Source: Pseudomonas sp. FP2335
GTDB lineage: Bacteria > Pseudomonadota > Gammaproteobacteria > Pseudomonadales > Pseudomonadaceae
DNA: 64,000 bases
Direction: 5' to 3'
Assembly: GCF_030687535.1 (NCBI RefSeq)
Contig: NZ_CP117437.1
Location: 2,067,501-2,131,500 of the forward strand
Within the stretch, counting starts at the first letter, position 1; the number at the start of each line of letters is the position of its first letter. The notes below the pieces were generated by a model. It had not been told where the DNA came from and made no database searches. It saw nothing but the letters and a program-made list of their open reading frames with translations. The position numbers were made by a program, and so were the translations under genes. Shown piece by piece: positions 44,642 to 54,399 of the stretch.

Positions 44642-45875
44642 GCAAAAACTCCACCTGCGCCGGCTGACGTTTCATCAACACCTTGCCGTGGCGGATTGAA
44701 TACAGCGGCAGTCCCTGGCTGCGAATCACTTCATAGTCGCTGTCCGCCGAGAGCACCAACAGGTTGGCCGGGCGACCCGGCTCCAGGCCGTAGCGGTCGC
44801 CCAGGGCCATGGCCTTGGCGCTGTTGTCGGTCACCAGGTCGAGGGCGCTTTGCAGGTTGCTGTAGCCGAGCATGTGGCAGATATGCAACCCGGCCTCCAG
44901 CACGCGCAGGATGTTGCCGTTGCCCAGCGGATACCAGGGGTCGACGATGGAGTCCTGGCCGAAACACACGTTCATGCCGGCTTCGAGCAACTCGTTGACG
45001 CGGGTGACGCCCCGGCGTTTGGGGAAACTGTCGAAGCGGCCTTGCAAGTGGATGCTCTCGGTCGGACAGGAGACGAAGTTGATCCCGGAGTGCCCCAGCA
45101 AGCGAAACAGCTTGGCGCAGTAGGCGTTGTCGTAGGAGCCCATGGCGGTGGTGTGGCTAGCCGTGACGCGAGCACCCATGCCACGGCTGCGGGCCTCTTC
45201 GGCGAGCACTTCGAGAAAACGCGAGTGCGGGTCGTCGGTTTCGTCGCAATGCACGTCCACCAGGCAACCGCTGCGCTCAGCCAGGTCCATCAGGAATTTG
45301 ACCGAGCTCACGCCCTGGTCGCGGGTGTATTCAAAGTGCGGGATGCCGCCAACCACATCGGCGCCCAGGCGGATGGCTTCTTCCATCAGTTCGCGGCCGT
45401 TGCGGTAGGACTCGATGCCTTCCTGGGGAAACGCGACGATTTGCAGGTCGATCAGGTGCGTACTTTGCGCGCGTACCTCGAGCATGGCCTTGAGCGCGGT
45501 GAGGTCCGGGTCGGTGACGTCGACGTGGGTACGCACATGCTGGATGCCGTGGGCGGCGAGGGCCTGGATGGTTTGCTTGGCGCGGGTCTTGGTGTCTTCA
45601 AAGGTGATGCTGGCTTTGCGCTCGCCCCAGCACTCGATGCCCTCGAACAGCGTGCCGCTCATGTTCCAGCGCGGTTCGCCGGCGGTGAGGGTGGCGTCGA
45701 GGTGGATGTGCGGCTCGACGAAGGGCGGGATCACCAGGTTGCCGGCGGCATCCAGGTCGTCGGCCTGCAACGGCGGTGGCGTGGTCTGTGGGGTGATGCT
45801 GGCAATCCGGCCCTGTTCCAGGTGCAGATCATGCAGGCCTTCACGGTTGCGCAGGCGGGCGTTGATGATGTGCAT
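44634..45875 (-). CDS. codA: Cytosine deaminase
   Basis: 413 residues of the amidohydrolase superfamily. The metal ligands appear as EPHIHLDATL, VDVHCDETDD (with the catalytic Glu), SHTTAMGSYD and FGQDSIVDPW. The FxxxPH-type arrangement matches E. coli CodA. It converts cytosine to uracil and ammonia in pyrimidine salvage. The ATG at 45875 has AAGGAA upstream; a longer open frame to 46001 lacks family similarity. No codB permease adjoins it here. Confidence 0.92.
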   Translation of the reverse strand: MHIINARLRNREGLHDLHLEQGRIASITPQTTPPPLQADDLDAAGNLVIPPFVEPHIHLDATLTAGEPRWNMSGTLFEGIECWGERKASITFEDTKTRAKQTIQALAAHGIQHVRTHVDVTDPDLTALKAMLEVRAQSTHLIDLQIVAFPQEGIESYRNGRELMEEAIRLGADVVGGIPHFEYTRDQGVSSVKFLMDLAERSGCLVDVHCDETDDPHSRFLEVLAEEARSRGMGARVTASHTTAMGSYDNAYCAKLFRLLGHSGINFVSCPTESIHLQGRFDSFPKRRGVTRVNELLEAGMNVCFGQDSIVDPWYPLGNGNILRVLEAGLHICHMLGYSNLQSALDLVTDNSAKAMALGDRYGLEPGRPANLLVLSADSDYEVIRSQGLPLYSIRHGKVLMKRQPAQVEFLLS

Positions 45876-45927
45876 GGGCAAGTTCCTTTTGAGCGGCGGG
45901 AAGCCACGACTGTAAGGGAGCCGGGCA

Positions 45928-45955
45928 TAAAAAAACCACCGCTGGGGTGGTTTTT
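45928..45955 (-). terminator. Rho-independent terminator after queD
   Basis: AAAAACCACC and GGTGGTTTTT pair across GCTGGG, with A and T runs on each side, so it can work in both directions. It lies just past the queD stop. Confidence 0.85.
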
Positions 45956-45967
45956 CGTACGGGCGGT

Positions 45968-46324
45968 TTATTCGCCGCGATAGATGCACCCGCTGGTGCA
46001 CGTCTCGTGGATGCGAATTGCACTGAGTTCCGGCAGCAGGGGTTTGAGTTCATTCCAGATCCACTTGGCCAGCACTTCGCTGGTCGGGTTTTCCAGGCCG
46101 GGGATGTCGTTGAGGTAGTTGTGGTCGAGGCGTTCGTAGAGCGGCTTGAAAATCGCCTTGATCTCCGAGAAGTCGCGAATCCAGCCGGTATGGGGGTCCA
46201 GGTCGCCGCTCAGGTGGATCGCCACCTTGAACGAGTGCCCGTGCAGGCGCCCGCATTTGTGGCCGTCCGGTACGTGCGGCAGGCGGTGGGCGGATTCGAA
46301 GGTAAACTCTTTGAAGATTTCCAC
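45968..46324 (-). CDS. queD: 6-carboxytetrahydropterin synthase
   Basis: 118 residues from a GTG start. The zinc histidines appear in FESAHRLPH and [10 protein letters not shown], the catalytic Cys in HKCGRLHGH, and the end [12 protein letters not shown] is typical. QueD makes 6-carboxy-5,6,7,8-tetrahydropterin from dihydroneopterin triphosphate, the first committed step to queuosine in tRNA. I saw no preQ1 riboswitch-like structure before it (46325-46400). Confidence 0.95.
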   Translation of the reverse strand: MEIFKEFTFESAHRLPHVPDGHKCGRLHGHSFKVAIHLSGDLDPHTGWIRDFSEIKAIFKPLYERLDHNYLNDIPGLENPTSEVLAKWIWNELKPLLPELSAIRIHETCTSGCIYRGE

Positions 46325-46400
46325 AGTATTTTCAGCTCGGTCAGGTATCTGGCAGGCGGCGAGTTTAACAGCTTGACCCGCCGCCGCGCATACCGCTGGG

Positions 46401-47480
46401 TCAAAGGGCGTGCAGGTGCTCGCCCAATTGGTCGTTATCGGCCAGTGTCAGAAATTCATCCCCCAGCCGCCGGCTCTCGCTCATCGCGGTTTGCCAGTAT
46501 TTGTTGCGGCTCGCGTCATCGCCCATGAAGCGCTTGAAGTCGCTGCGGTCCGGCAGCTTGCCGTGGGGCAGGCGGGCCAGGTAGTCCCTGGACGGGGCGA
46601 GCAGCAACACGTCCTGCAAGCCGGCTGGGTTGCTGCGCCGCCATGGCAGGCCTTTGTCGAACCAGCCGGGGATGACCCGGTCGGTGAAGTGCGGGTACAG
46701 CACGATGTCGTCGCCGTGGTAGGGCAGGTCGAGGTGGTAGTCCAGCAGGCCGCCGTCGCGGTAGGTGCCGGCGCCGGCACCGGGCAGGTCGCGCACGCCT
46801 TGCATGACCATGGGGATCGAGCCGGAGGCAAGCAGGGCCTGGCGCAGGTTGCCGAGTTCCAGGGCCAGGAAGCGCGACGGGAAATCCTGCAGTGGATGCA
46901 CGGGTGGCGCCTGGCGCGGGTCATGGATGATCAACCGCTCGAAATGCCGCGACAACCGCGCACGGCCGCGCAGGTTATCGGCGATCACCGACGACAGGCC
47001 CAGCCCGAGGCGCCCGCGGTGGTCATCGGCGAGCAGGCCGTGGCTCTTGACCACCATGATGTTCAGGCGGTAGTCCGGGTTGTCCAGCACCCGTGCATCG
47101 CGTCCGGCCAGCAGGTCGTCGAGCATGCGTTGGCAGCTCTGGCTGACTTCGGCCATGGTCACGCCCTTGGCGAAACGCTGCTCGTTGTACAAGCGGCCGA
47201 GGTCGAGCAGGCCTTGCACCGGGTCGGGCAGGCAGGCGCTGGCAAACCGCCAGGAGCCGATCGACGCGCCGATCAGCGCTCGTTCGCGGGGCGCACGCGC
47301 CAGCCAATCGCCAAACAGCGCCAGGTCCATGCCCTGGATACCCAGCGCCTTGGGCCCACCGGCTGCGCCAGGCAGGATGCCGACGTCGGCCGGCTTGAGG
47401 CCTTGTTCACGAATACGCGTAAAGGCCCGCTTACCGGCCTTGAGGGTCAGGGCGGGAAACTTGATGTGGATGGCTGTCAT
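46401..47480 (-). CDS. Patatin-like phospholipase-related protein
   Basis: 359 residues. The oxyanion loop [14 protein letters not shown], the nucleophile elbow [13 protein letters not shown] (G-x-S-x-G) and the D-G-G/A motif [12 protein letters not shown] are all in patatin order, implying a Ser-Asp dyad. The central part is larger than in soluble patatins and no signal peptide or membrane helix is present. It may be a cytoplasmic lipid hydrolase. The ATG at 47480 is chosen over an in-frame upstream start because family similarity begins there. Confidence 0.8.
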   Translation of the reverse strand: MTAIHIKFPALTLKAGKRAFTRIREQGLKPADVGILPGAAGGPKALGIQGMDLALFGDWLARAPRERALIGASIGSWRFASACLPDPVQGLLDLGRLYNEQRFAKGVTMAEVSQSCQRMLDDLLAGRDARVLDNPDYRLNIMVVKSHGLLADDHRGRLGLGLSSVIADNLRGRARLSRHFERLIIHDPRQAPPVHPLQDFPSRFLALELGNLRQALLASGSIPMVMQGVRDLPGAGAGTYRDGGLLDYHLDLPYHGDDIVLYPHFTDRVIPGWFDKGLPWRRSNPAGLQDVLLLAPSRDYLARLPHGKLPDRSDFKRFMGDDASRNKYWQTAMSESRRLGDEFLTLADNDQLGEHLHAL

Positions 47481-47552
47481 ACCGGTCTCTGTTGAAGCGA
47501 GCGGGGCAGTATAGGAAATCTCGCACGATGATGGGTAAAGAGGCTTGTCGGC

Positions 47553-47571
47553 AATTGCCATGGTGGCAATT
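47553..47571. promoter_or_regulatory. Perfect palindrome in a divergent promoter region
   Basis: AATTGCCA-TGG-TGGCAATT is an 8/3/8 perfect inverted repeat between the patatin-like gene and the PepSY-two-component operon. It is followed by ATTCAG-N5-GTTAAG (47569-47585), faintly like the direct repeats bound by PmrA/QseB-type regulators. Either could bind the response regulator encoded downstream. Confidence 0.45.
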
Positions 47572-47639
47572 CAGTTTCAGTTAAGTTGCTGCAGGTAGGG
47601 TGGCCGGCGTAGGAAAACACCTTGAAACGGAGACTCCCT

Positions 47640-47939
47640 ATGAAGCGCCTCACAGTGCTGGTCGCCGCTATCACCGCCGTCGTGGCGGCACAGGCGGGTG
47701 CAGTGGACCCCGACAAAACGCTGAAATTGCCCGGCACTGTTACTATTGTCGCCTTCGACCAGTTGGAGGCCACGGCCTTGGCGCTGCATCCCGGTTCAAC
47801 CGTGCTCGACACCGACCTGGACGAGGAATACGGCAGGTACCTCTACCAGGTCGAGCTGCAAGACCCCAACGGCATTGAATGGGACGTTGAATTGGACGCG
47901 CTGACCGGGCATGTCCTCAAGAATCATCAGGAAACGTAA
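47640..47939 (+). CDS. Periplasmic PepSY-domain protein 1
   Basis: 99 residues. A signal peptide (VLVAAITAVVAAQAGAV) precedes a single PepSY domain (VAFDQLEATALALHPGSTVL ... ELDALTGHVL). The ATG at 47640 has GGAG 7 bases upstream; a TTG at 47622 in the same frame is less likely. PepSY domains near two-component kinases often act as periplasmic inhibitors or sensors. The stop overlaps the next start (TAATG). Confidence 0.85.
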   Translation: MKRLTVLVAAITAVVAAQAGAVDPDKTLKLPGTVTIVAFDQLEATALALHPGSTVLDTDLDEEYGRYLYQVELQDPNGIEWDVELDALTGHVLKNHQET

Positions 47940-48250
47940 TGAAGGTATATCGACGCGCCGGCAGTGCAGTTGCGCTGGCCCTGCTGGTTTTTTGCTCAAG
48001 CCTGACGGCCCGCGACCTGGATCAGGACGAAGCCTTGGCACTGCGCCAGCAAGGGGTGATCCTGCCGCTGGAGCAGTTGCTGCAACAAGCCATGGCGCGT
48101 CACCCCGGCTCACGTTTGCTGGAGGCCGAGCTTGAGAAAAAGCACGGCCAGTACGCCTATGAAGTGGAACTGGTCACCGCGGCGGGCGTGGTGCGCGAGA
48201 TCAAGCTGGACGCCAGCACGGGTGTGCTGATCAAAGACGAGGAAGACTGA
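47939..48250 (+). CDS. Periplasmic PepSY-domain protein 2
   Basis: 103 residues with a signal peptide ([18 protein letters not shown]) and one PepSY domain ([20 protein letters not shown] ... [16 protein letters not shown]). The start shares one base with the previous stop, and its stop overlaps the response-regulator ATG (TGATG). All four genes are coupled, so it is likely part of the same sensory unit. Confidence 0.85.
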   Translation: MKVYRRAGSAVALALLVFCSSLTARDLDQDEALALRQQGVILPLEQLLQQAMARHPGSRLLEAELEKKHGQYAYEVELVTAAGVVREIKLDASTGVLIKDEED

Positions 48251-48918
48251 TGCGCCTGCTTCTGGTGGAAGACAACGTCCCGCTGGCCGACGAGTTACTG
48301 GCTGGCCTGCAGCGCCAGGGGTATGCCGTCGACTGGCTGGCTGATGGCCGCGACGCAGCGTATCAAGGCCGCAGCGAGCCCTATGACCTGATTATCCTCG
48401 ACCTCGGTCTGCCTGGCCTGCCGGGGCTCGAGGTGCTGGCACAATGGCGTGCAGCCGCCTTGTCCATCCCGGTGCTGATCCTTACCGCCCGCGATTCCTG
48501 GGCCGATCGCATCGAAGGGCTCAAGGCCGGTGCCGACGACTACCTGAGCAAACCCTTTCACCCGGAAGAACTGTACTTGCGCATCCAGGCGCTGTTGCGC
48601 CGTGCCCACGGCCACGCCAACCAACCCACCTTGCAAGCCGCCGGCTTGCACCTGGATGAAGGGCGCCAGTGCGTGCTGCGCGATGGCGCGGAGATTCAAC
48701 TGACCGCCGCCGAATTCCGCCTGCTGCGCTACTTCATGTTGCACCCCGAGCAGATCCTGTCGAAAAGCCACCTGGCCGAGCATCTCTATGACGGCGAAAC
48801 CGAGCGCGACTCGAATGTGCTCGAAGTCCACGTCAACCACCTGCGCCGCAAGTTGGGCCGCAGCGTGATCGAAACCCGGCGCGGCCAGGGTTACCGCTTT
48901 GGCGCCAGCCCTGCATGA
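48250..48918 (+). CDS. OmpR-family response regulator
   Basis: 222 residues. The receiver domain has the acidic pair (VEDN), phosphoacceptor Asp51 (IILDLGLPG), the Thr switch (LILTARDSW) and Lys (SKPFHPEE). The C-terminal winged helix is of the OmpR/PhoB type ([32 protein letters not shown]). It resembles PmrA/QseB. It is expected to be phosphorylated by the next gene's product. The gene overlaps both neighbours. Confidence 0.94.
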   Translation: MRLLLVEDNVPLADELLAGLQRQGYAVDWLADGRDAAYQGRSEPYDLIILDLGLPGLPGLEVLAQWRAAALSIPVLILTARDSWADRIEGLKAGADDYLSKPFHPEELYLRIQALLRRAHGHANQPTLQAAGLHLDEGRQCVLRDGAEIQLTAAEFRLLRYFMLHPEQILSKSHLAEHLYDGETERDSNVLEVHVNHLRRKLGRSVIETRRGQGYRFGASPA

Positions 48919-50234
48919 GGTCGATCCAGCGGCGCCTGAGCCTGGGGTTGGTCAGTGTGATGGTGATCGTCGGCATCGCGTTGGCGCAAACCAGTCTGTG
49001 GCTGTTCGAAGCGGGTCTGCAGCGCTATCTGGAATCGGGGCTGCGTAACGACAGTGAAAGCCTGCTGGTCGCGCTGGTGCGTGGCCCGGACGGTTTGGAG
49101 TTGCATGAGAAGCGCGTGTCGCCGGCCTATCAGCGGCCGTTTTCCGGGCACTATTTCCGCATTGATTTTGCCGACAAACACTGGCGCTCGCGCTCTTTGT
49201 GGGACCAGGACCTGCCGCACCTGCCCGAGGCCGGGCTCAAGGGCAACCTGCAACTGGGACCGGAAGGCCAGCAACTGCTGGTGCTGCGTGAGGACTACAA
49301 GCGCTTCGGCCAGTCGATTTCCATCAGCGTGGCCCAGGACTACACGCCGGTGCGCGAAAGCTTTCGCCTGATGCGTCAGATCGGTCTGGTACTGGGCCTG
49401 GCCGCCTTGCTGTTGGTGCTGATCCTGCAACGGGTCACGGTGCGTCGCGCCTTACGCCCGCTGGAAACCGCGCGCAACCAGATCGCCCAGTTGCAACAGG
49501 GCCAGCGCTCGCAGCTCGACACCCAGGTGCCACAGGAGCTGGAGCCGCTGGTGGCGCAGATCAACCACTTGCTGGCGCACACCGAGGACAGTCTCAAACG
49601 TTCGCGCAATGCCCTGGGCAACCTTGGCCATGCCCTGAAAACCCCGCTGGCGGTGTTGCTGAGTGCGGCTTCCAGCGAGGCGCTCAAGGATCACCCTGAA
49701 CTCGGCAAACTCCTGCGCGAGCAGTTGGAACAGGTGCAGCAGCGCCTCAACCGCGAACTCAATCGTGCGCGCCTGGCCGGTGAAACCCTGCCTGGCGCTT
49801 TGTTCGACTGTGATCAGGAATTGCCGAACCTGCTGGCCACCTTGACCATGATCCACGGCGACCACCTGGACCTGAGCTACCACGCAGCGCCCGGCCTGCA
49901 CCTGCCGTGGGACCGTGCCGACTTGCTGGAGCTGTTGGGCAACCTGCTGGACAACGCCTGCAAATGGGCAGATGCCGATGTGCGTTTGACCGTCAGCGAA
50001 ACCGAGCGCTGTTACTTGCTGGTAGTGGAAGACGACGGCCCCGGCATTCCCGAAGCCCAGCGCGACCAAGTGTTCAGCCGTGGCACGCGCCTGGACGAAC
50101 AAATTGATGGGCATGGCCTTGGGTTGGGGATCGTGCGGGATATCGTCGAGGTATGGGGCGGGATGTTGCAGTTGCAGGAAAGCGAGTTGGGCGGTCTGAA
50201 GGCTTTGATCGAATTGCCCAAGCGGCAGGGCTGA
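48915..50234 (+). CDS. Sensor histidine kinase
   Basis: 439 residues. Two membrane helices (about 10-34 and 155-178) flank a periplasmic sensor region. Then come the dimerisation and H box ([16 protein letters not shown], His about residue 239), the N box ([13 protein letters not shown]) and the G boxes ([21 protein letters not shown]). The architecture is like PhoQ. It forms the two-component system with the gene before it, and its periplasmic domain could be contacted by the two PepSY proteins. The start overlaps the regulator stop by 4 bases. Confidence 0.94.
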   Translation: MRSIQRRLSLGLVSVMVIVGIALAQTSLWLFEAGLQRYLESGLRNDSESLLVALVRGPDGLELHEKRVSPAYQRPFSGHYFRIDFADKHWRSRSLWDQDLPHLPEAGLKGNLQLGPEGQQLLVLREDYKRFGQSISISVAQDYTPVRESFRLMRQIGLVLGLAALLLVLILQRVTVRRALRPLETARNQIAQLQQGQRSQLDTQVPQELEPLVAQINHLLAHTEDSLKRSRNALGNLGHALKTPLAVLLSAASSEALKDHPELGKLLREQLEQVQQRLNRELNRARLAGETLPGALFDCDQELPNLLATLTMIHGDHLDLSYHAAPGLHLPWDRADLLELLGNLLDNACKWADADVRLTVSETERCYLLVVEDDGPGIPEAQRDQVFSRGTRLDEQIDGHGLGLGIVRDIVEVWGGMLQLQESELGGLKALIELPKRQG

Positions 50235-50251
50235 CACAGCACCGATCAAAA

Positions 50252-50340
50252 TGTGGGAGCGGGCTTGCTCGCGAAGGCGGTGGGTCAGACACTGCATCTG
50301 TTACTGACCCACCGCCTTCGCGAGCAAGCCCGCTCCCACA
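50252..50340. repeat. REPIN family B copy 1
   Basis: Two 37-base arms, 50252-50288 (starting TGTGGGAGCGGGCTTGCTCG) and 50304-50340, are exact reverse complements around a 15-base loop. A second short copy of one arm (CACAAGCCCGCTCCAACATT) follows to about 50358. The element sits between the convergent kinase and chemoreceptor genes. Confidence 0.9.
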
Positions 50341-50393
50341 CAAGCCCGCTCCAACATTAGATTTGTTTAAGGATCAGGGCCGGTGCCGCTCAT

Positions 50394-52541
50394 TCAGACC
50401 CGGAACTGATCCATCAAGCCCTGCTGCTGATTCGCCAGGCTGTTCAATGCCTGGCTGACCCGCGCCGATTCGTTGGCCTGTTCCGACAGCGACTCGGTCA
50501 CATCGCGAATCGTCGCGACGTTGCTGTTGATCTCTTCGGCCACCGCGCTTTGCTCTTCGGCGGCGCTGGCGATTTGCAGGTTCATGTCGCTGATCACCGT
50601 GACCGCCTCGCCGATCTGGCGCAGGGCGGTGACGGCCTGGCCGACCTGTTCGACGCTGCCCTGGGCCTGGCGATAGCTGTTGCCCATGGACCCCACCACC
50701 TCCTCGGTGCCGCTTTGCAGGTGTTCGATCACCAGGCGGGTTTCTTCCACCGATTCCTGGGTACGGCGTGCCAGGTTGCGCACTTCGTCGGCCACCACCG
50801 CAAAACCACGGCCGGCCTCACCGGCGCGGGCGGCTTCGATGGCGGCGTTGAGTGCGAGCAGGTTGGTCTGCTCGGCAATACCGCGAATCACTTCGAGCAC
50901 CGAACCGATTTTCTCGCTGTTGGCGGCCAAGCCTTCGACCTGGGCCATGGCGGTGCTCATGTCGGCCGCCAGGTTGCCAATGTTGGTGGTGGTGCGGTCG
51001 ATCACGGTCAGCCCTTCGCGGGTGGCCTGGTCGGCATCGCGGGCTGCTTGCGCCGCTTGGGCCGCGCTGCGGGCGACGTCCTGGGCGGTGGCGCTCATTT
51101 CGTGGGAAGCGGTGGCCACTTGGTCGACCTGGCGATACTGCTGCTCCATGCCGGCGCTGGTTTGCGTTGCAATCGCGGCGGATTGGTCGGCGGTGCCACG
51201 GGCGTCCTGCACCGAGCGCTTCACCTCGGCGATGATCGGTTGCAGTTTGTCGAGGAAACGGTTGAACCAGCCGGCCAGTTGGCCGAGTTCGTCCTGTTTG
51301 TCGTAGGCCAGACGACGGGTCAGGTCGCCTTCGCCGCTGGCGATGTCTTCAAGCATGTGCGCCACGCCGAGGATCGGCCGGGTCACGCTGCGGGCCATCA
51401 GCCACACCAGGATCAGGCCGACGACCGCTGCCAACAAGCCCAGGCCCAGCTCCAGCAAGGTGCCCCTGGCATTGTCGGCATCCAGCTGCGTTTTCAGTGC
51501 TTCGGCGGGAGCGACCAGGACTTTTTCCGGCACATCCAGCAACACCCCCCACGATTTGCCATCGGGGATCGGTGCGAAGGGTGCCAGCACCTTGAGTTGG
51601 TGGTCGGTGCGCAGGCTACGGATCTGCGTGCCGCTGGCCAAGAAACCGATCAGTTGCGCACCGCTGGCGCTATCGACCTGATCCAGGCGCTGGCTGAGCT
51701 TGCTCGCATCCGGGCTGTAGCCGGCGAGCAGGCCGGTGGCGCTGAGGATGCTGACCTGGGTCTGGCCGTCATACAGCTTGCGGCTGGCCTGCTGGCTCAC
51801 GGCCTGCAGGCTGTTGAGGTTGATGTCCACCGACAGCGAGGCGACGACTTTACCGTTGACCATCAGCGGGAAAACGATGCTGGTCATCAGCACGTTTTGT
51901 CCGTTGATCACATAGAAGTAGGGCTCGATCACACACGGTTTGAGGGTGGTGCGCGGGCAGGTGAACCAGGCGTTGGCTTTTTCGCCGCTGGGGCCGATGC
52001 TGGTGTCGGTCATATCGCTTTCCGGCAGGGCCATCGACTCCAGTTTGCCGGGGGTTGGCTGCGACCAGTACAAGGCGAAGCGGCCCTTGTCGTTACTGCC
52101 CAGCTCGGCCTGGTTGGCGAACAGTTCGTCCTTGCCATCCAGCGCGTTGGCTTCGAACACCAGGGACAGGCCGAGCAGGTCCGGGTTGGCCTGCAATGCG
52201 GCCTTGACCTGGCGGGTCAGGTCTTCGCGGGTGTCGAAGGCGTCGAGGAAGCGCTTTTCTGCCTGTTCACGCAAGAACAGCACCTGGCGCGAAAAGCCGT
52301 GGCCGTATTGATAGGCGTCCATGAACTGGCGACGGATGCCCAGTGCCTGCCCTTCACCCTGGGCCTCGATACGCGCCTGGGCCGCTTCGTCGAGCATCTG
52401 CATGCTGGACGCCTTGACCTGCTGCGAACTCTGCTCCATGCGATACAGCGACAGACCCACCAGCAGGGTCACGATTCCCAGCAGGCAAAGGCCGGCGAGC
52501 AGGGTGATTTTCCATTGAATGGACAGCTGTCTGAGGGACAT
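50394..52541 (-). CDS. Methyl-accepting chemotaxis protein with dCache sensor
   Basis: 715 residues. An N-terminal membrane helix, a large periplasmic region of about 340 residues with dCache character ([20 protein letters not shown]), a second helix ([20 protein letters not shown]), HAMP and the signalling domain with the hairpin tip core [35 protein letters not shown]. It should sense a small ligand outside and control CheA. The Arg/Tyr/Asp motif of amino-acid-binding dCache domains is not clearly present, so the ligand is open. AAGGA lies 9 bases before the ATG. Confidence 0.93.
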   Translation of the reverse strand: MSLRQLSIQWKITLLAGLCLLGIVTLLVGLSLYRMEQSSQQVKASSMQMLDEAAQARIEAQGEGQALGIRRQFMDAYQYGHGFSRQVLFLREQAEKRFLDAFDTREDLTRQVKAALQANPDLLGLSLVFEANALDGKDELFANQAELGSNDKGRFALYWSQPTPGKLESMALPESDMTDTSIGPSGEKANAWFTCPRTTLKPCVIEPYFYVINGQNVLMTSIVFPLMVNGKVVASLSVDINLNSLQAVSQQASRKLYDGQTQVSILSATGLLAGYSPDASKLSQRLDQVDSASGAQLIGFLASGTQIRSLRTDHQLKVLAPFAPIPDGKSWGVLLDVPEKVLVAPAEALKTQLDADNARGTLLELGLGLLAAVVGLILVWLMARSVTRPILGVAHMLEDIASGEGDLTRRLAYDKQDELGQLAGWFNRFLDKLQPIIAEVKRSVQDARGTADQSAAIATQTSAGMEQQYRQVDQVATASHEMSATAQDVARSAAQAAQAARDADQATREGLTVIDRTTTNIGNLAADMSTAMAQVEGLAANSEKIGSVLEVIRGIAEQTNLLALNAAIEAARAGEAGRGFAVVADEVRNLARRTQESVEETRLVIEHLQSGTEEVVGSMGNSYRQAQGSVEQVGQAVTALRQIGEAVTVISDMNLQIASAAEEQSAVAEEINSNVATIRDVTESLSEQANESARVSQALNSLANQQQGLMDQFRV

Positions 52542-52635
52542 CGAGGAGCATCCTTAACCTTAAAACACAGTGAATCAGGCTATCGGCCGATCTTTCTCGA
52601 TCTTTATTATTTAAACGTTCAATTGAATTTTGCCC

Positions 52636-52731
52636 TGTAGTGAGCGAGCTTGCTCGCGCCGGGCTGCGTAGCGGCCCCAAAAAAGGCTGGGAGCGCTGCG
52701 CACTCCAGCGCGAGCAAACTCGCCCGCTACA
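52636..52731. repeat. REP family A copy 3 (short form)
   Basis: Starts TGTAGTGAGCGAGCTTGCTC and ends GCAAACTCGCCCGCTACA; the arms contain a few mismatches to each other, and the interior is shorter than in the other copies. Confidence 0.75.
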
Positions 52732-52876
52732 AAGCTGGTTTTTTGACATGCAGCCCCACCTGCGGCAAAGTGCGCGCCCTCTAATAAGACCTCCTTCAAG
52801 CCTGCACGCTGGCAGCCACCCTTGGCCTGTCTTGGCGCGGGCATGCCTGTTTTTTATGTTTCTGCTTGAGGTATCC

Positions 52877-54199
52877 ATGATTAACGCAGTCATTGCCGCG
52901 GTCGGCACCATGCTGGTGCTCAGCCTGTCCCGCGTGCATGTGGTCATCGCCATCATCGTCGGCGCGCTGGTCGGTGGTCTCACCGGCGGGTTGGGCATCG
53001 ACGCCACGCTCAAGGCCTTCAATGGCGGGTTGGGCGGCGGCGCCACCGTGGCGTTGTCCTACGCCTTGCTCGGCGCGTTCGCCGTGGCCATTGCCAAATC
53101 CGGTTTGGCCCACGCCTTGGCCGACAAGGCGCTGATGCTGGTGGACCGCCAGGAAGCCAGCGGCGGCAGCCACGTCAAATGGCTGCTGATCGGCCTGCTG
53201 TGGGTGGTGGCAATTGCTTCGCAGAACATCCTGCCGATTCACATCGCGTTTATCCCGTTGCTGGTGCCGCCGCTGCTGTACGTGCTGACCAAGCTGCAAT
53301 TGGACCGCCGCCTGATCGCCTGTGTGATGACGTTCGGCCTGATCACGCCGTACATGTTCCTGCCGGTGGGTTTTGGCAACATCTTCCTCAACCAGATCCT
53401 GCTGGCCAACGTGGCCAAGAGCGGCGTGGACATCAGCCAGGTCAACGTCACCCACGCCATGGGCCTGCCTGCACTGGGCATGGTTGTAGGCCTGCTGGTG
53501 GCGGTGTTTGTCAGTTATCGCAAAAAGCGCGTGTACGACCTGGAGAAAATCGAACGGGTCGAACAAGTGGCGGTGCAGTACAACCCGCTGACCCTGCTGG
53601 TGGCCGGCCTGGCGATCGCCTCGGCGTTCATCATCCAGCTGTGGCTGGACTCGATGATCATCGGCGCGCTGGTGGGTTTCCTGATCTTTTCGGTGTCGGG
53701 CATCGTGCGCTGGAGCGACACCGACGACCTGTTCACCGAAGGCATGAAGATGATGGCGATGATCGGCTTCATCATGATCGCCGCCTCGGGCTTTGCCGAA
53801 GTGCTCAAGGCCACCGGCGATGTGCGCTCGCTGGTGCAAGCCTCGGCGGCGTTCATCGGCCATAGTCGTGGCGTCGGTGCGTTGTTGATGCTGTTGGTGG
53901 GGTTGTTGGTGACCATGGGCATCGGTTCGTCGTTCTCCACGGTGCCGATCCTGGCGGCGATTTTTGTGCCGTTGTGTGTGCAGTTGGGCTTCAGCCCGAT
54001 GGCCATCGTCTGCATCGTCGGCACCGCTGGCGCGTTGGGCGATGCTGGTTCGCCAGCGTCGGACTCAACTCTGGGCCCGACCTCCGGCCTGAACATCGAC
54101 GGCCAACACCACCACATCTGGGACACCGTGGTGCCGACCTTCCTGCACTACAACATTCCGCTGCTGGCCTTCGGCTGGTTGGCCGCAATGACCCTCTAA
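52877..54199 (+). CDS. YuiF-type Na+/H+ antiporter family permease
   Basis: 440 residues, about 11-12 membrane helices. The stretch [20 protein letters not shown] and the tail [20 protein letters not shown], followed by [12 protein letters not shown], are typical of this family. Homologues are called putative antiporters or amino acid permeases. The actual substrate is not proven by sequence. GAGG lies 5 bases before the ATG. The gene is flanked by REP elements on both sides. Confidence 0.88.
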   Translation: MINAVIAAVGTMLVLSLSRVHVVIAIIVGALVGGLTGGLGIDATLKAFNGGLGGGATVALSYALLGAFAVAIAKSGLAHALADKALMLVDRQEASGGSHVKWLLIGLLWVVAIASQNILPIHIAFIPLLVPPLLYVLTKLQLDRRLIACVMTFGLITPYMFLPVGFGNIFLNQILLANVAKSGVDISQVNVTHAMGLPALGMVVGLLVAVFVSYRKKRVYDLEKIERVEQVAVQYNPLTLLVAGLAIASAFIIQLWLDSMIIGALVGFLIFSVSGIVRWSDTDDLFTEGMKMMAMIGFIMIAASGFAEVLKATGDVRSLVQASAAFIGHSRGVGALLMLLVGLLVTMGIGSSFSTVPILAAIFVPLCVQLGFSPMAIVCIVGTAGALGDAGSPASDSTLGPTSGLNIDGQHHHIWDTVVPTFLHYNIPLLAFGWLAAMTL

Positions 54200-54209
54200 C
54201 ACCGCTGAT

Positions 54210-54342
54210 TGTAGTGAGCGAGCTTGCTCGCGCCGGGCTGCGAAGCCGCCCCATCCGGTCCGCCTCGGTGTTTCAGGAGGACCGCGGTGGCTGGATTTAG
54301 GGCGGCTTCGCCCCCCAGCGCGGGGCAAGCCCGCTCACTACA
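54210..54342. repeat. REPIN family A copy 4
   Basis: Starts TGTAGTGAGCGAGCTTGCTC and ends GCAAGCCCGCTCACTACA; the interior carries GGGCGGCTTCGCCCCCC and a CGGTGTTTC block as in copies 1 and 2. Confidence 0.85.
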
Positions 54343-54399
54343 GTTATTTCCTGCGCAGCCGTTAACCTCTCAAGTCGCCCCTAATAAGAGAGAAAAACC

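Noticed and set aside
46325..46400. preQ1 riboswitch before queD
   Set aside because: The short stretch has no A-rich tail or hairpin typical of preQ1 aptamers.
50252..50340. CRISPR-like repeats
   Set aside because: The repeats are single long palindromes between genes with no regular spacers; they are REPINs.
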